NCBI GenBank assembly: GCA_000727475.1
Contig: KL647294.1
Location: forward strand, 2,756,050-2,820,049
Source of the DNA: Sarcocystis neurona
Taxonomy: Eukaryota; Apicomplexa; Conoidasida; Eucoccidiorida; Sarcocystidae
DNA: 64,000 nucleotides
Reading direction: 5' to 3'
Below are positions 32,381-42,634 of the stretch, piece by piece. The notes beneath the pieces are model-generated. The model did not search any database, had not been told where the DNA came from, and saw only the letters and a program-made list of their open reading frames with translations. The translations under genes and the position numbers were made by a program. Numbering within the stretch: the first letter of the stretch is position 1; every line of letters starts with the position of its first letter.

Positions 32381-32717
32381 TCACCGGCCGCCGAAGCCAC
32401 CTGCTGCCGCTCCACCTCTCCCACTGGCGCCTCCTCTTCCACGCGGTGCGCCTCCACCCCTTCCCCTATTCACCGCGAAATTCCGCCGCTGGGGAGGCTG
32501 CTGCTGCGGATACTGCTGCGACGGCTGCTGGAATTGTTGCTGCTCCTGATGACGGTCGACGGTGTGGAACCGAGTCGGTGGAAGCGCTGCAGAGACGGCA
32601 GCACTGCTGCTCCCAGCGAAGGAAGCAGGGCGGACGCTTGGGAGGTTGCTGCTCCCTCCTTCCCACACGCCAGCACCCGGCCCTGCTCCAGCAGCAACCA
32701 CTGCAGTTCCAGGCCTC
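32381..32717 (-). CDS. proposed last exon with RG/RGG-rich tail
   Basis: Acceptor gcttgtggcag before 32717 (phase 2) joins the previous exon's donor exactly. Encodes Ala/Gly-rich sequence, then RFHTVDRHQEQQQFQQPSQQ, then an Arg-Gly-Gly-rich tail to the stop at 32381. RG/RGG tails are known as RNA-binding and arginine-methylation segments; any such role here is inferred from composition only. Confidence 0.55.
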
Positions 32718-35700
32718 CTGCCACAAGCAGCGAACCAGCAAGAAGAAATGAAGAGAAGACACAAGAAATTTGCTGCAGCACACGTTTCTGGCTGCTGCTG
32801 TCGCTGCTGGAGCCAGCAGGAAGACCGGTGGAACGACACATATACACACACACACACACGCGAGCAGTTATGCAGCAGTGTGGTCCCTGCGACTCAGCAG
32901 TAAAGCTCCGACGCCAGCACAAGACTGTAGCAGCTCTCAGGCAGCATGCGGCAGCAGGGCTGTCGCGGCTGAGGTCGTCTGCAGCAACCACACAGCAGGC
33001 GGCAGCACCGGCAGCGGGGGCGCAGCAGCAGCAGCAGGGCAGAAGAACCGCCAGCATCAGCAGCTCCACCCCAGCACACGGCAGCAGCACTGCCTTCTCC
33101 ACCGGCATAGCAGCTGCATCAGTACTGCGGAGCGTCAAGACCCGAGCAGCCAGGAACACCTAAGCACCAGTGGGAGGCTTCTCCACGGCAGCAGCAGCAG
33201 CAGCAGCAGAAAAGTCGCCAAGCATGTCGCCCGCTGTCAGGCGGAGCTCGCACGGATCCCTTTCTCCGTATATTCAGAGACGTTGCTACAATTCCTAGGC
33301 GCCTCGTTGACTCACCGCGATGCCTGGGGCTGCTGGCCACTGCCACGCCCTCGGTAGTTCCTGCTGCTGTGGCCGCGGGAGGGCTCGAAGCCGCTGCCGT
33401 TGTAAGCGCTGCCAGGAGTGCCTTCGACAAAGCTGTTGCTGCTGCTGCTGCTGCTCTGCGCGTATGCGATGCTGCCGCTGCTGCTCTGCGCATACGCACT
33501 GCTGCTGCTGCTGCTCCCCCCACGGAAATTGCCAGCACCGCTGGACTTGTCCTTCGCTTTCATAGACGCATTCGCCTTGCGGACGTCGTCGATAAATGCC
33601 CTCGCAGAGTAGCCTTCGGGAACGCCTCCCCGTCCCGGCACCGGCCCGACCATCAGCGTTTTGAAGCTCACTGCTTCCCGCTTCGGGGCCCGCGGTCTGC
33701 AGCAGCTAAGTAAGACGCTGCACACGCCCACCCACACAAGTAGCAGCAGCAGCCGCGCGGCCGCACACCCCACAGCAGCGCAGCGCTCGCGTACGGTCAG
33801 TAGCAGGAATTATCTACAGCCGTGGCGACTCGCCGCAGCGGCAGCACCGGGGCACCTGCAAGGGCAGCAGCGAGACGTGCGAAAAACGAGCAGGAGCAGC
33901 AGCAGCTACCTGAGAAATCAAAATGAAGCATGCAACGCTCGTCTGCGTTTAATCTTCTAGACAGCTCCTCAAGATTACGTCCACACATACACGTATACAT
34001 AAATATATATATGCATATACATGTGTATAAATATATATATGTACAAAGACGCCTCTCCCTCTCTCTCTCTATAGATATATATATATACATATATACATCT
34101 GTGTGCATATCTCTCTACTGATCTCTCTGTCTCTCTCTCTCTGTATATATATGTGTATATATATATACAGAGAGAGAGAACGGTGACCTATGTAGAAGTG
34201 TGTCACTTTCGTACGCACAAGATTATTCTCTGCGTATGTTTTTTCTTCGCAGCAGCACGCGCAGCAGCAGACACGTGTACGCGGCCCAGCAGAAGAAGCA
34301 GCAGCAAAAAACGGCAGACGGGCGCCTCTCTTCTTCGAGTAGGAGCATCAACGGCAGCAGCAGGAGCCGCAGAACACCAGTAGTTTGCCTCGAGGCATGC
34401 GGGCGCAGCAGCGGCTAATTACGAGGGGGAGCAGCAAAGCAGAGCAGAGGACGCTTCTTCTTCGAACACGTGCAGCAGCACCAGCGGCAGCGCAGAAGAC
34501 GCTTTTCTTTGCACGAGAGGCAGCCCGAGGAGGAGGAGGTGGAGCAGCAGCAGCAGCTGCAGCAGAGCGTCTCGCGCGACGGTCTATAAGAAGTTCGCCG
34601 GACGGCAACGGAGCAGCAGGCGGTCGTCTTGCAGCCGCAGAAAGACGGAACAGGCAGTGACCAGCAGGAAAGGCGTGGCACGGCAACAGCAGAAAAACAG
34701 GTGTAAGCCTCTCGCTGGGAAGGCCCCTCGCACGAGGAGGGGCCACACCTGCTACTTCTCCTCTTCAAGAGCAGCAGATACCTGCCCCACGCGGATGCGT
34801 CTTTTCGTGGAACGCACTGCCTCTGCGCTCCTGCTCGACGAGCTGTACGAGCTGCCCCGGTGTCAGCGGAACCCCACGCAGGACTCTACCAGCAACAGCA
34901 GCAGCAGGGTTGGTAGCAGCACCCGCAGCAGCACCAGCAGCAGCGTCAGCAGCACCAGCCTCCCTAGCAGCGTCAGTAGCAGCAGCCTCACTAGCAGCGT
35001 CAGTAGCAGCGTCCGCAGCAGCAGCCTCACTAGCAGCGTCAGTAGCAGCAGCCTCACTAGCAGCGTCAGTAGCAGCACCATTAGCAGCGTCCGCAGCAGC
35101 CTCACTAGCAGCAGCGTCGGCGGTAGCGTCAGCAGCAGCGTCACTAAGAGCGTCAGCAGCAGCGTCACTAGGAGCGTCAGCAGCAGCGTCGGCAGCAGCG
35201 TCAGCAGCAGCGGCGGCTTCGGCAGAAGCAACGCCGTGTTCGTTGCAGCAGCGACGGGACTTCTTTCCGATGGCACGTACTCCTTCTCAGCGGCGAAGAC
35301 GTCGTAGAGGCCGACGGGGGGTCCGCTGATTACCGACTGCTTCCATGCCGCAGCCTTCTGCAGTACCGCGGCAATTTCTTCTTCGTATTTCTAGAGCCAC
35401 AGGCAGCAAGTAGCAGCACAGCAGGCGCAGCAGCGGCACCATACAGAGTTCACGCACCAGCCTCAGCCGCAGCAGCAGCAGGTGGGCGTTGTACAACGGG
35501 CGGGGCACAGCAGGAACCACAACAACTCGCCGGGAGATCAGCAGCAGAGGAGCATCGAGACAGCCTAGCGGAAGCACGCAGCCAGCGTGCACCGGTCCGT
35601 AGACAGCAGCGACTGCTAAGCAGCAGCGGACCCCCCGCAGGCCCGGACGAAGCCGGAAGCGACAGCGGCAGCAGCAGCAGCAGCCGAGCGCCGACTTTAC

Positions 35701-37487
35701 GGGCGCAGCAGCGACAGACGGGCAGCAGCAGCAGCAACAGCAGAGGACAACAGCAGCAGCAGCAACAAAGGAGAACAGCAGTAGCGGCGTGCCACAGACA
35801 CGGCCTGCGCGAGCACCAGAGCCCTTCGCGCCCCACAAAAGCAGCAGCAACGGCAGGCGGAAGAGGAGGCGACGGAGCAGCAGCAACAATAGCAACGGCA
35901 GGCGGAGGAGGGGAAGGAGCAATACAAAGAAGAGCAGGAGGAGAAGCTGCCGCAGCAGGACGAGGCAGCATGCGGCAGAAAGGATGAAGGAGTCTACCTC
36001 GGCTCTGCGCGACCACAGGAACGCCTGGACAGTCACGTCGTGGCGGCGCATGAGCGCCTGTCTGCGCAACCTGTAGTGGGCATCCAGCGCGGTCGTGAGC
36101 TGCTGCAGGTGCTGCAGCAGCTGCTGCTGCTCCTGTGGGGTCTTTCCGGGCACCGGCACAGGCAGCAGCATGCGACTCGCTGCTGCGCGCTGCAGCTGCT
36201 CGCTTCCAATGCGAGACGCCTGCGCACAGACAGCAGAGACAGGGACAGCCACAGCAGCAATGCAGTAGAGGCAGCCACACACAGCGGCAGCAGCTGTCGG
36301 AAGGGCAACGCCTACGTGTGTCGGAAGACCGCATGCATGTGCAAGCAGCTGGTGGCAGCCACCTCTTGCATGCGTCTCTCACGTGGGTGCAGGGACGCGG
36401 ACCCGGCCCGACGCTGCAGCAGAACGCACAGCTGTGAAATATAGCACGCGTAAAAAGTTGTCTGCAGGGGGAGTCGGTAAAACTTCCTATACAAACCGTT
36501 TACACACATGTGTATGCCGTATACGTATACATATATATACATAGATGCGCATGCACAGGTGGTACTCGCACACTTCCGCGAGTGTACGCATCGCCAGGCG
36601 ACACCTCCACCACATCTGCAGCTGGCCGGGAGGACAGCGCCACTTGCAACACGGACGACGCGACGGCGGTGCATACATCCACACATATATGTCTCCAGCG
36701 GCACGCAGACATACACAGATATACGGACTTGTCTACAAACGTATGTCTGTGCGCGGGAAGCAATACAACAGGGACACATAGGACGGGTGGTAGCCTGGTG
36801 TAAAGCAGACAGGGCGTATCAGAAAGGCGTGGGGGGCACCTGCACGTGCGTATGATAGATAGACACAGATACACGTACAGATACATACACAGAGAAGGAC
36901 GGCTGCTCGGTCAGTATCTCATTCTTCCAGCCTGTTTTAAAGGAGAAAAGATAGAAAGAGACGTCCCCAGGTATGTGTGTGTGTGTGCGTCCACATTTAT
37001 GCATGCGTTTCCATCTAAGAGAGCGGAACATAAGCAGATGGAGAGGGAACGCACGACGCACAAAATCGTAGGCGAGCGAGAGAGCCGAAAGGGCGTCTTT
37101 TTTAGCGAGAGACGCGGGGGTGCTGGGAGGAAGACCCGCTGCTGCAGAGACGGCCTGAAGCGCTTCCAGCAAAGCGGCGGCACGCGTCTCTTCGTCCCCT
37201 GCCGCTGCTGCTGTCGCTGCTGCTGGTGCGGTCCCAGCACCGCCCGCCCCAGGCAGCAAATCTTGGACCAGGCGCGTCTTGCACTCCAGCCGCACCGTCT
37301 GCAAATCCACCAGCAGGTTGACTGTCGGGAGCACCAACAGCAGAAGAAGCAGCAGCAGAAGCGGCAGCGACGGAGTCAGCACCAGGAACAGCAGCACATG
37401 CGCAGCAGCGGGACAAGCAGCAACAGCAGCAGGAAGACACACAGCGGCAGCGGTAAAACAGAGAAGAGCCTGCAGACACACCCACAT
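32381..37487 (-). CDS. hypothetical membrane-anchored coiled-coil protein with RG-rich tail (multi-exon)
   Basis: I do not recognise this protein. Reading the minus strand: ATG at 37487 opens a long hydrophobic N-terminus (signal or anchor), then Ala/Glu-rich helix; exon 35998-36219 has a Gln/Leu/Arg coiled coil and joins in phase 0 to 35390 downward (WSRRAE then KYEEEIAAVLQKAAAW); then an Ala-Ala-Ala-Asp repeat block ending RGVPLTPGQLVQLVEQERRG; then 33696-33316, which joins in phase 2 to 32717-32381, giving Ser-rich and RG/RGG-rich sequence to the stop. CAG-type repeats are on the minus strand here, which fits. Two joins are phase-supported; three (37.0 to 36.2, 35.3 to 35.2, 34.8 to 33.7 kb) are unresolved, so it might be two genes. 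Confidence 0.5.
33316..33696 (-). CDS. proposed Ser/Gly-rich exon
   Basis: An acceptor-like gctgctgcag before 33696 (phase 2) leads to APKREAVSFKTLMVGPVPGR, then EGYSARAFIDDVRKANASMK, then Ser-rich and RG-containing sequence. It ends at donor catcgcg|gtgagt (33316/33315, phase 2). The frame is open further upstream as a hydrophobic stretch but without an ATG. The two conserved-looking stretches do not match a family I know. Confidence 0.5.
33990..34190. repeat. TATA/CTCTCT microsatellite cluster
   Basis: (TA)n runs at 34005, 34030, 34075 and 34145 alternate with (TC)n and (AG)n tracts (ctctctctct at 34055 and 34130, agagagagag at 34168). The pattern fits an intron or intergenic spacer within the proposed minus-strand gene. 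Confidence 0.85.
34782..35250 (-). CDS. proposed Ala-Ala-Ala-Asp repeat exon
   Basis: The minus strand reads a regular repeat of three Ala plus Asp, Glu-Ala or Thr/Ser variants (AAADAAADAPSDAAADALSD) over about 110 residues. It then gives non-repetitive sequence (VLRGVPLTPGQLVQLVEQER) to gggcag|gtatct at 34782/34781 (phase 1). The exact 5' end is unclear because several ctag/ttag acceptor-like sites occur inside the repeat. A plus-strand Ser/Ala frame over the same DNA lacks comparable unique sequence. Confidence 0.4.
35280..35390 (-). CDS. proposed exon following the coiled coil
   Basis: Starts after ctctag at 35391 in phase 0. Reads KYEEEIAAVLQKAAAWKQSV and ISGPPVGLYDVFAAEK, clearly protein-like and in helical register with the previous exon. 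A possible donor, aaggag|tacgtg or better aagga|gtacgt (phase 2), lies near 35281. Past this point the frame turns into poly-Leu. Confidence 0.5.
35998..36219 (-). CDS. proposed coiled-coil exon
   Basis: Acceptor gctgtctgtgcgcag precedes 36219 and donor gccgag|gtagac follows 35998; the exon is 222 bases, phase 0 at both ends. It encodes a short Gln/Ala-rich lead, LLPVPVPGKTPQE, then a Gln/Leu helix and RRHDVTVQAFLWSRRAE. The open frame beyond the donor becomes poly-Leu, the antisense shadow of CAG repeats, which supports the splice. Confidence 0.5.
36480..37000. other. proposed intronic spacer with TATA and ACACAC tracts
   Basis: Contains cgtatacatatatatacatag at about 36520 and GTGTGTGTGCG at about 36975, with ordinary sequence between. 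Plus-strand frames here have no motif. It lies between the two proposed first exons of the minus-strand gene. Confidence 0.4.
37010..37487 (-). CDS. proposed first exon: hydrophobic N-terminus and Ala/Glu helix
   Basis: ATG at 37487 begins MWVCLQALLCFTAAAVCLPA and continues hydrophobic to a poly-Leu stretch ending in VLPTVNLLVDLQTVRLECK. An Ala-rich acidic helix follows (EETRAAALLEALQAVSAAAG). Mixed sequence continues to about 37010, after which the frame enters a TGTGTG-type repeat. No good phase-0 donor stands out, so the end is approximate. An acceptor-like tgtgtctgcag at 37470 offers an alternative start at 37469. Confidence 0.4.
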
Positions 37488-37609
37488 CCCTCTGTTGACG
37501 AACTTCTCTGGACGCGCAGCCTCCGCCTCTACGACAGCCGCTTCTTGTCTGTGTGTATTCGCCCCGACATACAGACACGCCACGCAGGGATATCAGAGAC
37601 AGGGACACA

Positions 37610-37850
37610 CCTGCATCTATGTACACACACATATACACACACATACACGTGTGTATACATACATATACACACATGTGTATACATATACAAACGTGTACAC
37701 ATAGGAACATCTATTCATGTGTACATGCATACATCACTACATGTTTCTGCGCGCGTGGGTACAGGCAAGCGTATATACCTGTATGCAGGCGCTGCAGGGC
37801 CAGTAAGCCACACAGACACGTATACAGATACATATATAAATAGGCAGATG
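37610..37850. repeat. CACATATACA microsatellite field
   Basis: Dense acacacatatacac/gtgtatacatac repeats, with inverted copies able to pair. No coding value. Confidence 0.8.
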
Positions 37851-37867
37851 AAGCAGCTTGTGGAAGT

Positions 37868-38383
37868 GTGGACCCACGTAAGCCGGCAGTAAGACGATTA
37901 CACTTGGACGAGCAGCACAGAGAGGCACGCCTGTGTGCAGCTGTGCGTGTACAGAACGTGGAAACGTTGGCAAATACATGCAAACGAAGAAGAATCACAA
38001 TCTATGGTGTCGTGATGCGGTGGCGCACGCGTCTTCGATTGGCAGAGGGGAGCGGCGTACATAGAATCAATCTCCTGAGAGAGAAGTCCTGCAGAACCGT
38101 TTCTGCGTCGAGCGTTGGTGGAATGCTGGGGTATCCTGTGTACACACACACCGCACAACAGGCAGCAGCGTCACCTTGCGAGGCCTGCTGCAGCACAGGA
38201 ACAGCCGACCCCCGTCGCCGTCATCCGCGAGTCTGTGCCGCTCTGAGCAGCAAATCAAGCCAGCAGCCCGCCGCCGCGTCAGCAGGCGGAACAGGGCAGC
38301 TGAATCAGCGACGCGACGCAACAACCGCACCTGTCACACAGCAACAACGGCAGTTCTGCCTCCCCCTGCAGCCGCGCTGCTGA
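37868..38383 (+). CDS. weak hypothetical open frame
   Basis: A 171-codon plus frame from an ATG-like start, with mixed sequence (VQNVETLANTCKRRRITIYG) and then Gln/Ala/Arg-rich sequence. It has no motif, and its early part overlaps low-complexity flanks. The minus strand at 38305-38592 also offers an Ala/Gly-rich frame. Which strand codes, if either, cannot be decided. Confidence 0.2.
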   Translation: MDPRKPAVRRLHLDEQHREARLCAAVRVQNVETLANTCKRRRITIYGVVMRWRTRLRLAEGSGVHRINLLREKSCRTVSASSVGGMLGYPVYTHTAQQAAASPCEACCSTGTADPRRRHPRVCAALSSKSSQQPAAASAGGTGQLNQRRDATTAPVTQQQRQFCLPLQPRC

Positions 38384-38599
38384 CAAGTAACACCAGCAGC
38401 ATCAGCCGCACCAGCAGCACCAGCAGCGCCAGCCGCCCCAGCAGCGTTATTAGTTCCTGCGCCACCAGGAGGAGCGACAAAGCAAGAGCAGCCACTGCGG
38501 GTACAGCAGCAACACCTACACGTCTGCAGGCATTCTATGTCCAACCACATACAAGCGTAACAGACATAGCAGCTGTACACAGATTTACACATATCTGTG

Positions 38600-40430
38600 G
38601 ACTGTAGGCGCTCTCAAGGCCACACCTCTAATGTGAGAATGCGTCTTTTAGCAAGGACAGCGTAAACCAGCAGCAATAGCCGACTCTGCGAACCTGCTGT
38701 GCCGTAGCGGGTACAGCCGACATAGCGAGGGCAGGTGGTGGTGCTGCAGTAGCAACAGTAATATAGGAAGGAATTTGTGTGGGTGAAAAAGATCAAGAGA
38801 CGACTGGCTGCGGCAACACTAGCGATCGGTCAAACCTGCTGGGGACGCAGCAACGCAGTCAGACAGCAGCAGCAGCACTTGCAACAACGTACCCCGGGAG
38901 TGAACAAAGTTCAAAAGAGACGCTTCTGCAGAGGCGCCGCCTTCTGCAGTTTCTTTTGCTGACTGTCGCTGCTGCTTTTCTGGCGAAGCGCCAGTGCTAG
39001 ACTTCTGCGTGCGTTCCAGTGTTTGAATTTCCTTGACGACCTGAACGACCGACGCGGGGCGCCAGACACACAGCAGCAACGGCAGCAAACAAGTGTTCTC
39101 TAGGTGACAGGCCACCTAGCGCAGCTTCAGCAGCTTCAGCAAATGGAGCGGAAAACCTGCGGGTGTACGTACAGCCCAGCGAACGGGAAAACGTCCCACG
39201 CAACGCTTTGCGTGCACGCCCCGTAGCAAGCAGGCGCGCCAGGTGAACCCCAGCTGCCCGGTGTACATATGTACATACACCTCGCAGAGCCTACGTCAGA
39301 AGCTGCTCTAGTACAGCATCTTTCTGGTGCAGTACACCTGCGGCAGTATGACTTTGAAAATAGCCCTCTGGTGTACGTACACTTCACTGACACTTGCGCC
39401 GCACATATGTGAAGTGTCTTCCAGTCTGTGTGCGTACACTCCACAACGTGCGGGACGCAAACGGCCAGCCAAGAACTCCCACGAAAGAGAGTCTGCTGGT
39501 CAACAGACACTGTAACGATCACGGATGGCAGGCGTTCCACTCAGAAGCCGTGTTGGGGTGTACAGACACCGCAGCGATAGGGAACCGGACGATGGAAAGC
39601 AGCAGCTCTGCTGAGGGGGAGCATCTCTCCGGCGTACACGTACAGAGAAGATACTAGCGGCCGCACATCAAGCTGCTGCAGCGTGTCGGGTACACACGAA
39701 GAAAACGGACGTCCTTTGCTGATTCTCAAGCACAGAAGCACAAACACAGACGTGTGTATGCGTATGCTGTCACAAAGCCACATACACTCGCACAACGTGC
39801 ACCCGTACACCTTTTGTATCCCTTGGTGCAGACGCGCTTGGACAAACCCTCAGCAAAGGAGGCAGACAGGGACAAGGGGCTACCCATACCCACGTACAAA
39901 CGTGTGCAGAAGATCCGCAAGGACGGAAACGCTTGAGTCCTCACCACATACATACATATGTATACGTGTCTGTCGAGGTACACATGCATAAAGCCTTGTG
40001 CAGAGACACATACGCATACACGTATGTTTGTACGACCACCGGCGCATGCAGACCCAGTAGCACAATGTAAAGCCGTGCGTACAACAAAGGTGAGCACATG
40101 GGGCTTTAGTTCAATCGTAGATATATATATTAACCTTTTTTCGCCGGAGGGGTGTGTGTCATATACAGTCGTGCCCCATATATTGTGAAGCTCATAGGCA
40201 AACAAATGTATTTATTTGCAGGGCGGCGTTCTACACAGGTACAATACCACATACATATATGTACACACCAACACACACGCACACACATGTATATGCACAC
40301 GTACGTAGGAACCCGCACTCCACGACAACCCCGCACAATAAGTACCACCGCTGGATTTATAAGCAGCTGTGGGCACACTTGGGAAAATATGTGGCTGTGG
40401 ACACGTGTGTGCGGACGCATAAATATACAT
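38600..40430. other. spacer with repeated GTGTACGTACA-type palindromes
   Basis: No gene is supported. From 39160 to 39720 several near-palindromes occur (gtgtacgtaca, gtacatatgtaca, gtgtacgtacac, gcgtacacgtaca). From 39940 the sequence becomes CATACATATGTATACGTG-like, leading into microsatellites. Confidence 0.5.
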
Positions 40431-40434
40431 ATGT

Positions 40435-40805
40435 GGAGAAAGACAGAGGTACGCCTATGAGGCACCCACGAGCGAACATATATACATATGTAGAGAGAGA
40501 CAAAGGTATGCCGATCAGGTACCCACGTATATACATATAGAGAGAGAGAGACAGAGAGGAAGAAAGATAGAGAGAGAGATATGCCTGTGAGGCACCCATG
40601 TGTGTACATATATATATATATATATATGTGGAGAAAGACAGAGGTATGCCTATGAGGCAGCCACGTGTATGTGTATATATATATGTAGAGAGAGACAGAG
40701 GTGTGCCTGTGAGGCACCCACATCTATATACATGTATATATATATATAGAGAGAGAGAGATAGAGACGGAGAGAGAGGTATATGCCTGTGAGCACCCCCG
40801 TATAT
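40435..40805. repeat. degenerate minisatellite, about 55-65 nt unit, six copies
   Basis: Each unit has the core gcct(a/g)tgaggcacccacg, then a TATACATATATATG part, then gagagagacagaggt. Six cores are visible at about 40453, 40508, 40580, 40648, 40707 and 40782, with variable (TA)n and (AG)n lengths between them. The open frame across it repeats a Asp-Arg-Gly-Met-Pro-Met-Arg pattern, which is a by-product of the repeat. Confidence 0.85.
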
Positions 40806-40834
40806 ACATATACATATATAGAGAGACAGATAGA

Positions 40835-40930
40835 GGGAGAGTGATACACACACACAGAGACAGAGAGACAGACAGACAGACAGACACACACACACACACA
40901 GACTCACACACACTCACACACGCAGGCATG
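40835..40930. repeat. CACACA/GACAGACA microsatellite
   Basis: Runs of (CA)n, (GACA)n and (CACACT)n directly after the minisatellite. Confidence 0.9.
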
Positions 40931-41016
40931 TGCGAGCGGGGACAGGCGCATGTACTCGCAGGTGGAAATGTATGGGCCACACGCGCACTTATGCTGCACC
41001 TGGATATAGGCATTTA

Positions 41017-41406
41017 AGTGCGAGACTAGACGAGCATATTAAATACCTGCTGGCACGCAGGGAAAAAGCAGGAGTCGCTGAGGAGCAGCAGTACATCCTG
41101 CTGGCTGCAGTCCCCATTCTTCGTATTTCTGCAACCAGCAGCAGCAACAGCAGCGACAGCAACAGCAGCAGTAACAGCAACAGCAAACGCAGCAGCCGAG
41201 CAGTAACAGCAACAGTAACAGCAGCACCAACAGCAGCAACACGAGCAGCAATAACAGCAGCAGCACGAGCAGCAGCACTAACAGCAGGAGAGAGGTACCG
41301 AAAAGGCGGATGTCAGACCGAGCCAAATTGGCAGCAGCCGCAGCAGCAGCAGGATGAGAATGAGAAGCAACACGGAAGCAGCAAACTGCCGAGAAGGCGC
41401 CGCTGA
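41017..41406 (+). CDS. hypothetical coding block: short helix then Ser/Asn/Ala/Thr repeats
   Basis: After a possible acceptor (ggcatttaag at 41018) the plus frame reads ARLDEHIKYLLARREKAGVA and EEQQYILLAAVPILRI, an ordinary helical segment. It then runs through AGC/AAC repeats to basic PRRRR and a TGA at 41404. CAG-type repeats lie on the plus strand. It is proposed as part of the same plus-strand gene region as the charged blocks to 43195; the exon links are not resolved. Confidence 0.35.
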   Translation, partial: SARLDEHIKYLLARREKAGVAEEQQYILLAAVPILRISATSSSNSSDSNSSSNSNSKRSSRAVTATVTAAPTAATRAAITAAARAAALTAGERYRKGGCQTEPNWQQPQQQQDENEKQHGSSKLPRRRR

Positions 41407-41654
41407 GCGAGAAGTGGAGGCCAGCCCTGACGAAGCACCAGAACGGCAGGAGTGGGTTGAGGGGCGGTAGTCGAACAACAAGGTGAACAGGGCTGTGGCC
41501 GCTGCAGCAACAGAGAACGTCAGCAGCAGCAGCAGCTAGACAGTCTCAAAGTATCGCTATGTACGCAGCTGCTGCTGCGGTTTCGCACGGAGCACCAGCA
41601 GGAAGCAGGAGCGAGAGAAACGTAGCACATCTGGTCAAAACTCCAGCAAGTCCT

Positions 41655-41840
41655 GCGAACGCGGCTGCGTAAGAAAGGCGCCATGTCAGCAGCTGAAAGA
41701 CAGCACCTGCCCGACTGCGGCGCAGGACACACCCCAGCTGCAACAGCAGCAGCAAGAAAAATAGAAGAAGCGCTGCAGGAGCAGGAGAAGAAGAAGCAGC
41801 TGCAGCAGAGGCGGAAGCAGAAGCAAGTACAGCAGCGGTG
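41655..41840 (+). CDS. charged coiled-coil coding block
   Basis: The plus frame reads SKLQQVLRTRLRKKGAMSAA and then a strong Glu/Lys/Gln helix (KIEEALQEQEKKKQLQQRRK). A TAG stop is immediately upstream at about 41625, and the frame continues to 42009. Heptad-like spacing suggests a coiled coil. No family is recognised. Confidence 0.35.
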
Positions 41841-42033
41841 TCTCAGCGTCTGCTGTCCACACAGCCGATACGCGGGGCACAGGCAACACAGAAGAGGAGG
41901 AGGACGCATGCAGCAGCATCGGGACAGCAGTTTTTCTGCGAGCGGCGAGGAAGCAGATATGGGGGGAGATAAGAGAGCTCCTGCAACCCTGGAATCAAAA
42001 AGAGTTTAGTAATGTAGCACCAGAGAAACGGAA

Positions 42034-42564
42034 ATGTTGTTCAGCAGCAGGGGTAGAGATGGAGGGGAAGAAGAGGGAAGCGAACAACGTTCAGCAGCAG
42101 CTGCTGCTGCATGTGGGGGCGAGAAGGAGAAGGAGCTGGACAACAAAAAGAAGAACACAGGAAGAAAAACGGTTCAGCAGCAGCAGCGAAGAAACGAAGG
42201 AAATGCCCTCGACGGCAGCAGCAGCACTTGCGGAGACGGAGAAGTGGGCAAGGGTGAAAAGGAAACGGACGCTCAGCAGCTGCGGCACGTAGAAGAAGAG
42301 AATATAGAACAGTTTCTCCAGTCCCAGCAGCACAGCGGCGAAGAAAAAGAGGAAGAGCCGGATGGGTTTCTGCAAATACAAAGAAATAGGAGAAGGACGA
42401 AGGGAAGGAAAGGAAGAGAGACGAAGACGAAAAGGGCACTAGCAGTTCTCGCATCATCGCCCTACATAGCAAGGGGAAAGGCGAGCAGCAGACACAAGCT
42501 ACGCAGCGGGCCTCGGTGGTGGGAGAAAAGGGAGGCCTCTCACCGTCCTGCAGCCGAGTCATAA
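42034..42564 (+). CDS. Glu/Lys/Gln-rich hypothetical coding block
   Basis: The plus frame begins at an ATG (or extends an upstream exon) and is rich in Glu, Lys, Arg and Gln. Non-repetitive stretches include HVEEENIEQFLQSQQHSGEE and KRALAVLASSPYIARGKASS, and it stops at TAA 42562. Charged low-complexity of this kind is common in coccidian nuclear or cytoskeletal proteins, but that is no identification. The antisense 452-codon frame is Leu/Cys/Pro-rich and is taken as a shadow. Confidence 0.4.
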   Translation: MLFSSRGRDGGEEEGSEQRSAAAAAACGGEKEKELDNKKKNTGRKTVQQQQRRNEGNALDGSSSTCGDGEVGKGEKETDAQQLRHVEEENIEQFLQSQQHSGEEKEEEPDGFLQIQRNRRRTKGRKGRETKTKRALAVLASSPYIARGKASSRHKLRSGPRWWEKREASHRPAAES

Positions 42565-42634
42565 CAAGCAGCAAGCCGAGTGAGCAGCTGGTCGAGGGGA
42601 ATGCCGGAGACAGCAGCAGCACCGTCTGCCATTT

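Noticed and set aside
32381..37487. Peroxin-14-like identity for the minus-strand coiled-coil gene
   Set aside because: The order of hydrophobic segment then coiled coil brought it to mind, but no N-terminal Pex14 domain precedes the hydrophobic segment and no shared block was seen.
40435..40805. CRISPR-like array
   Set aside because: The spacers are microsatellite arms of varying length, not unique sequence, and the genome is eukaryotic.
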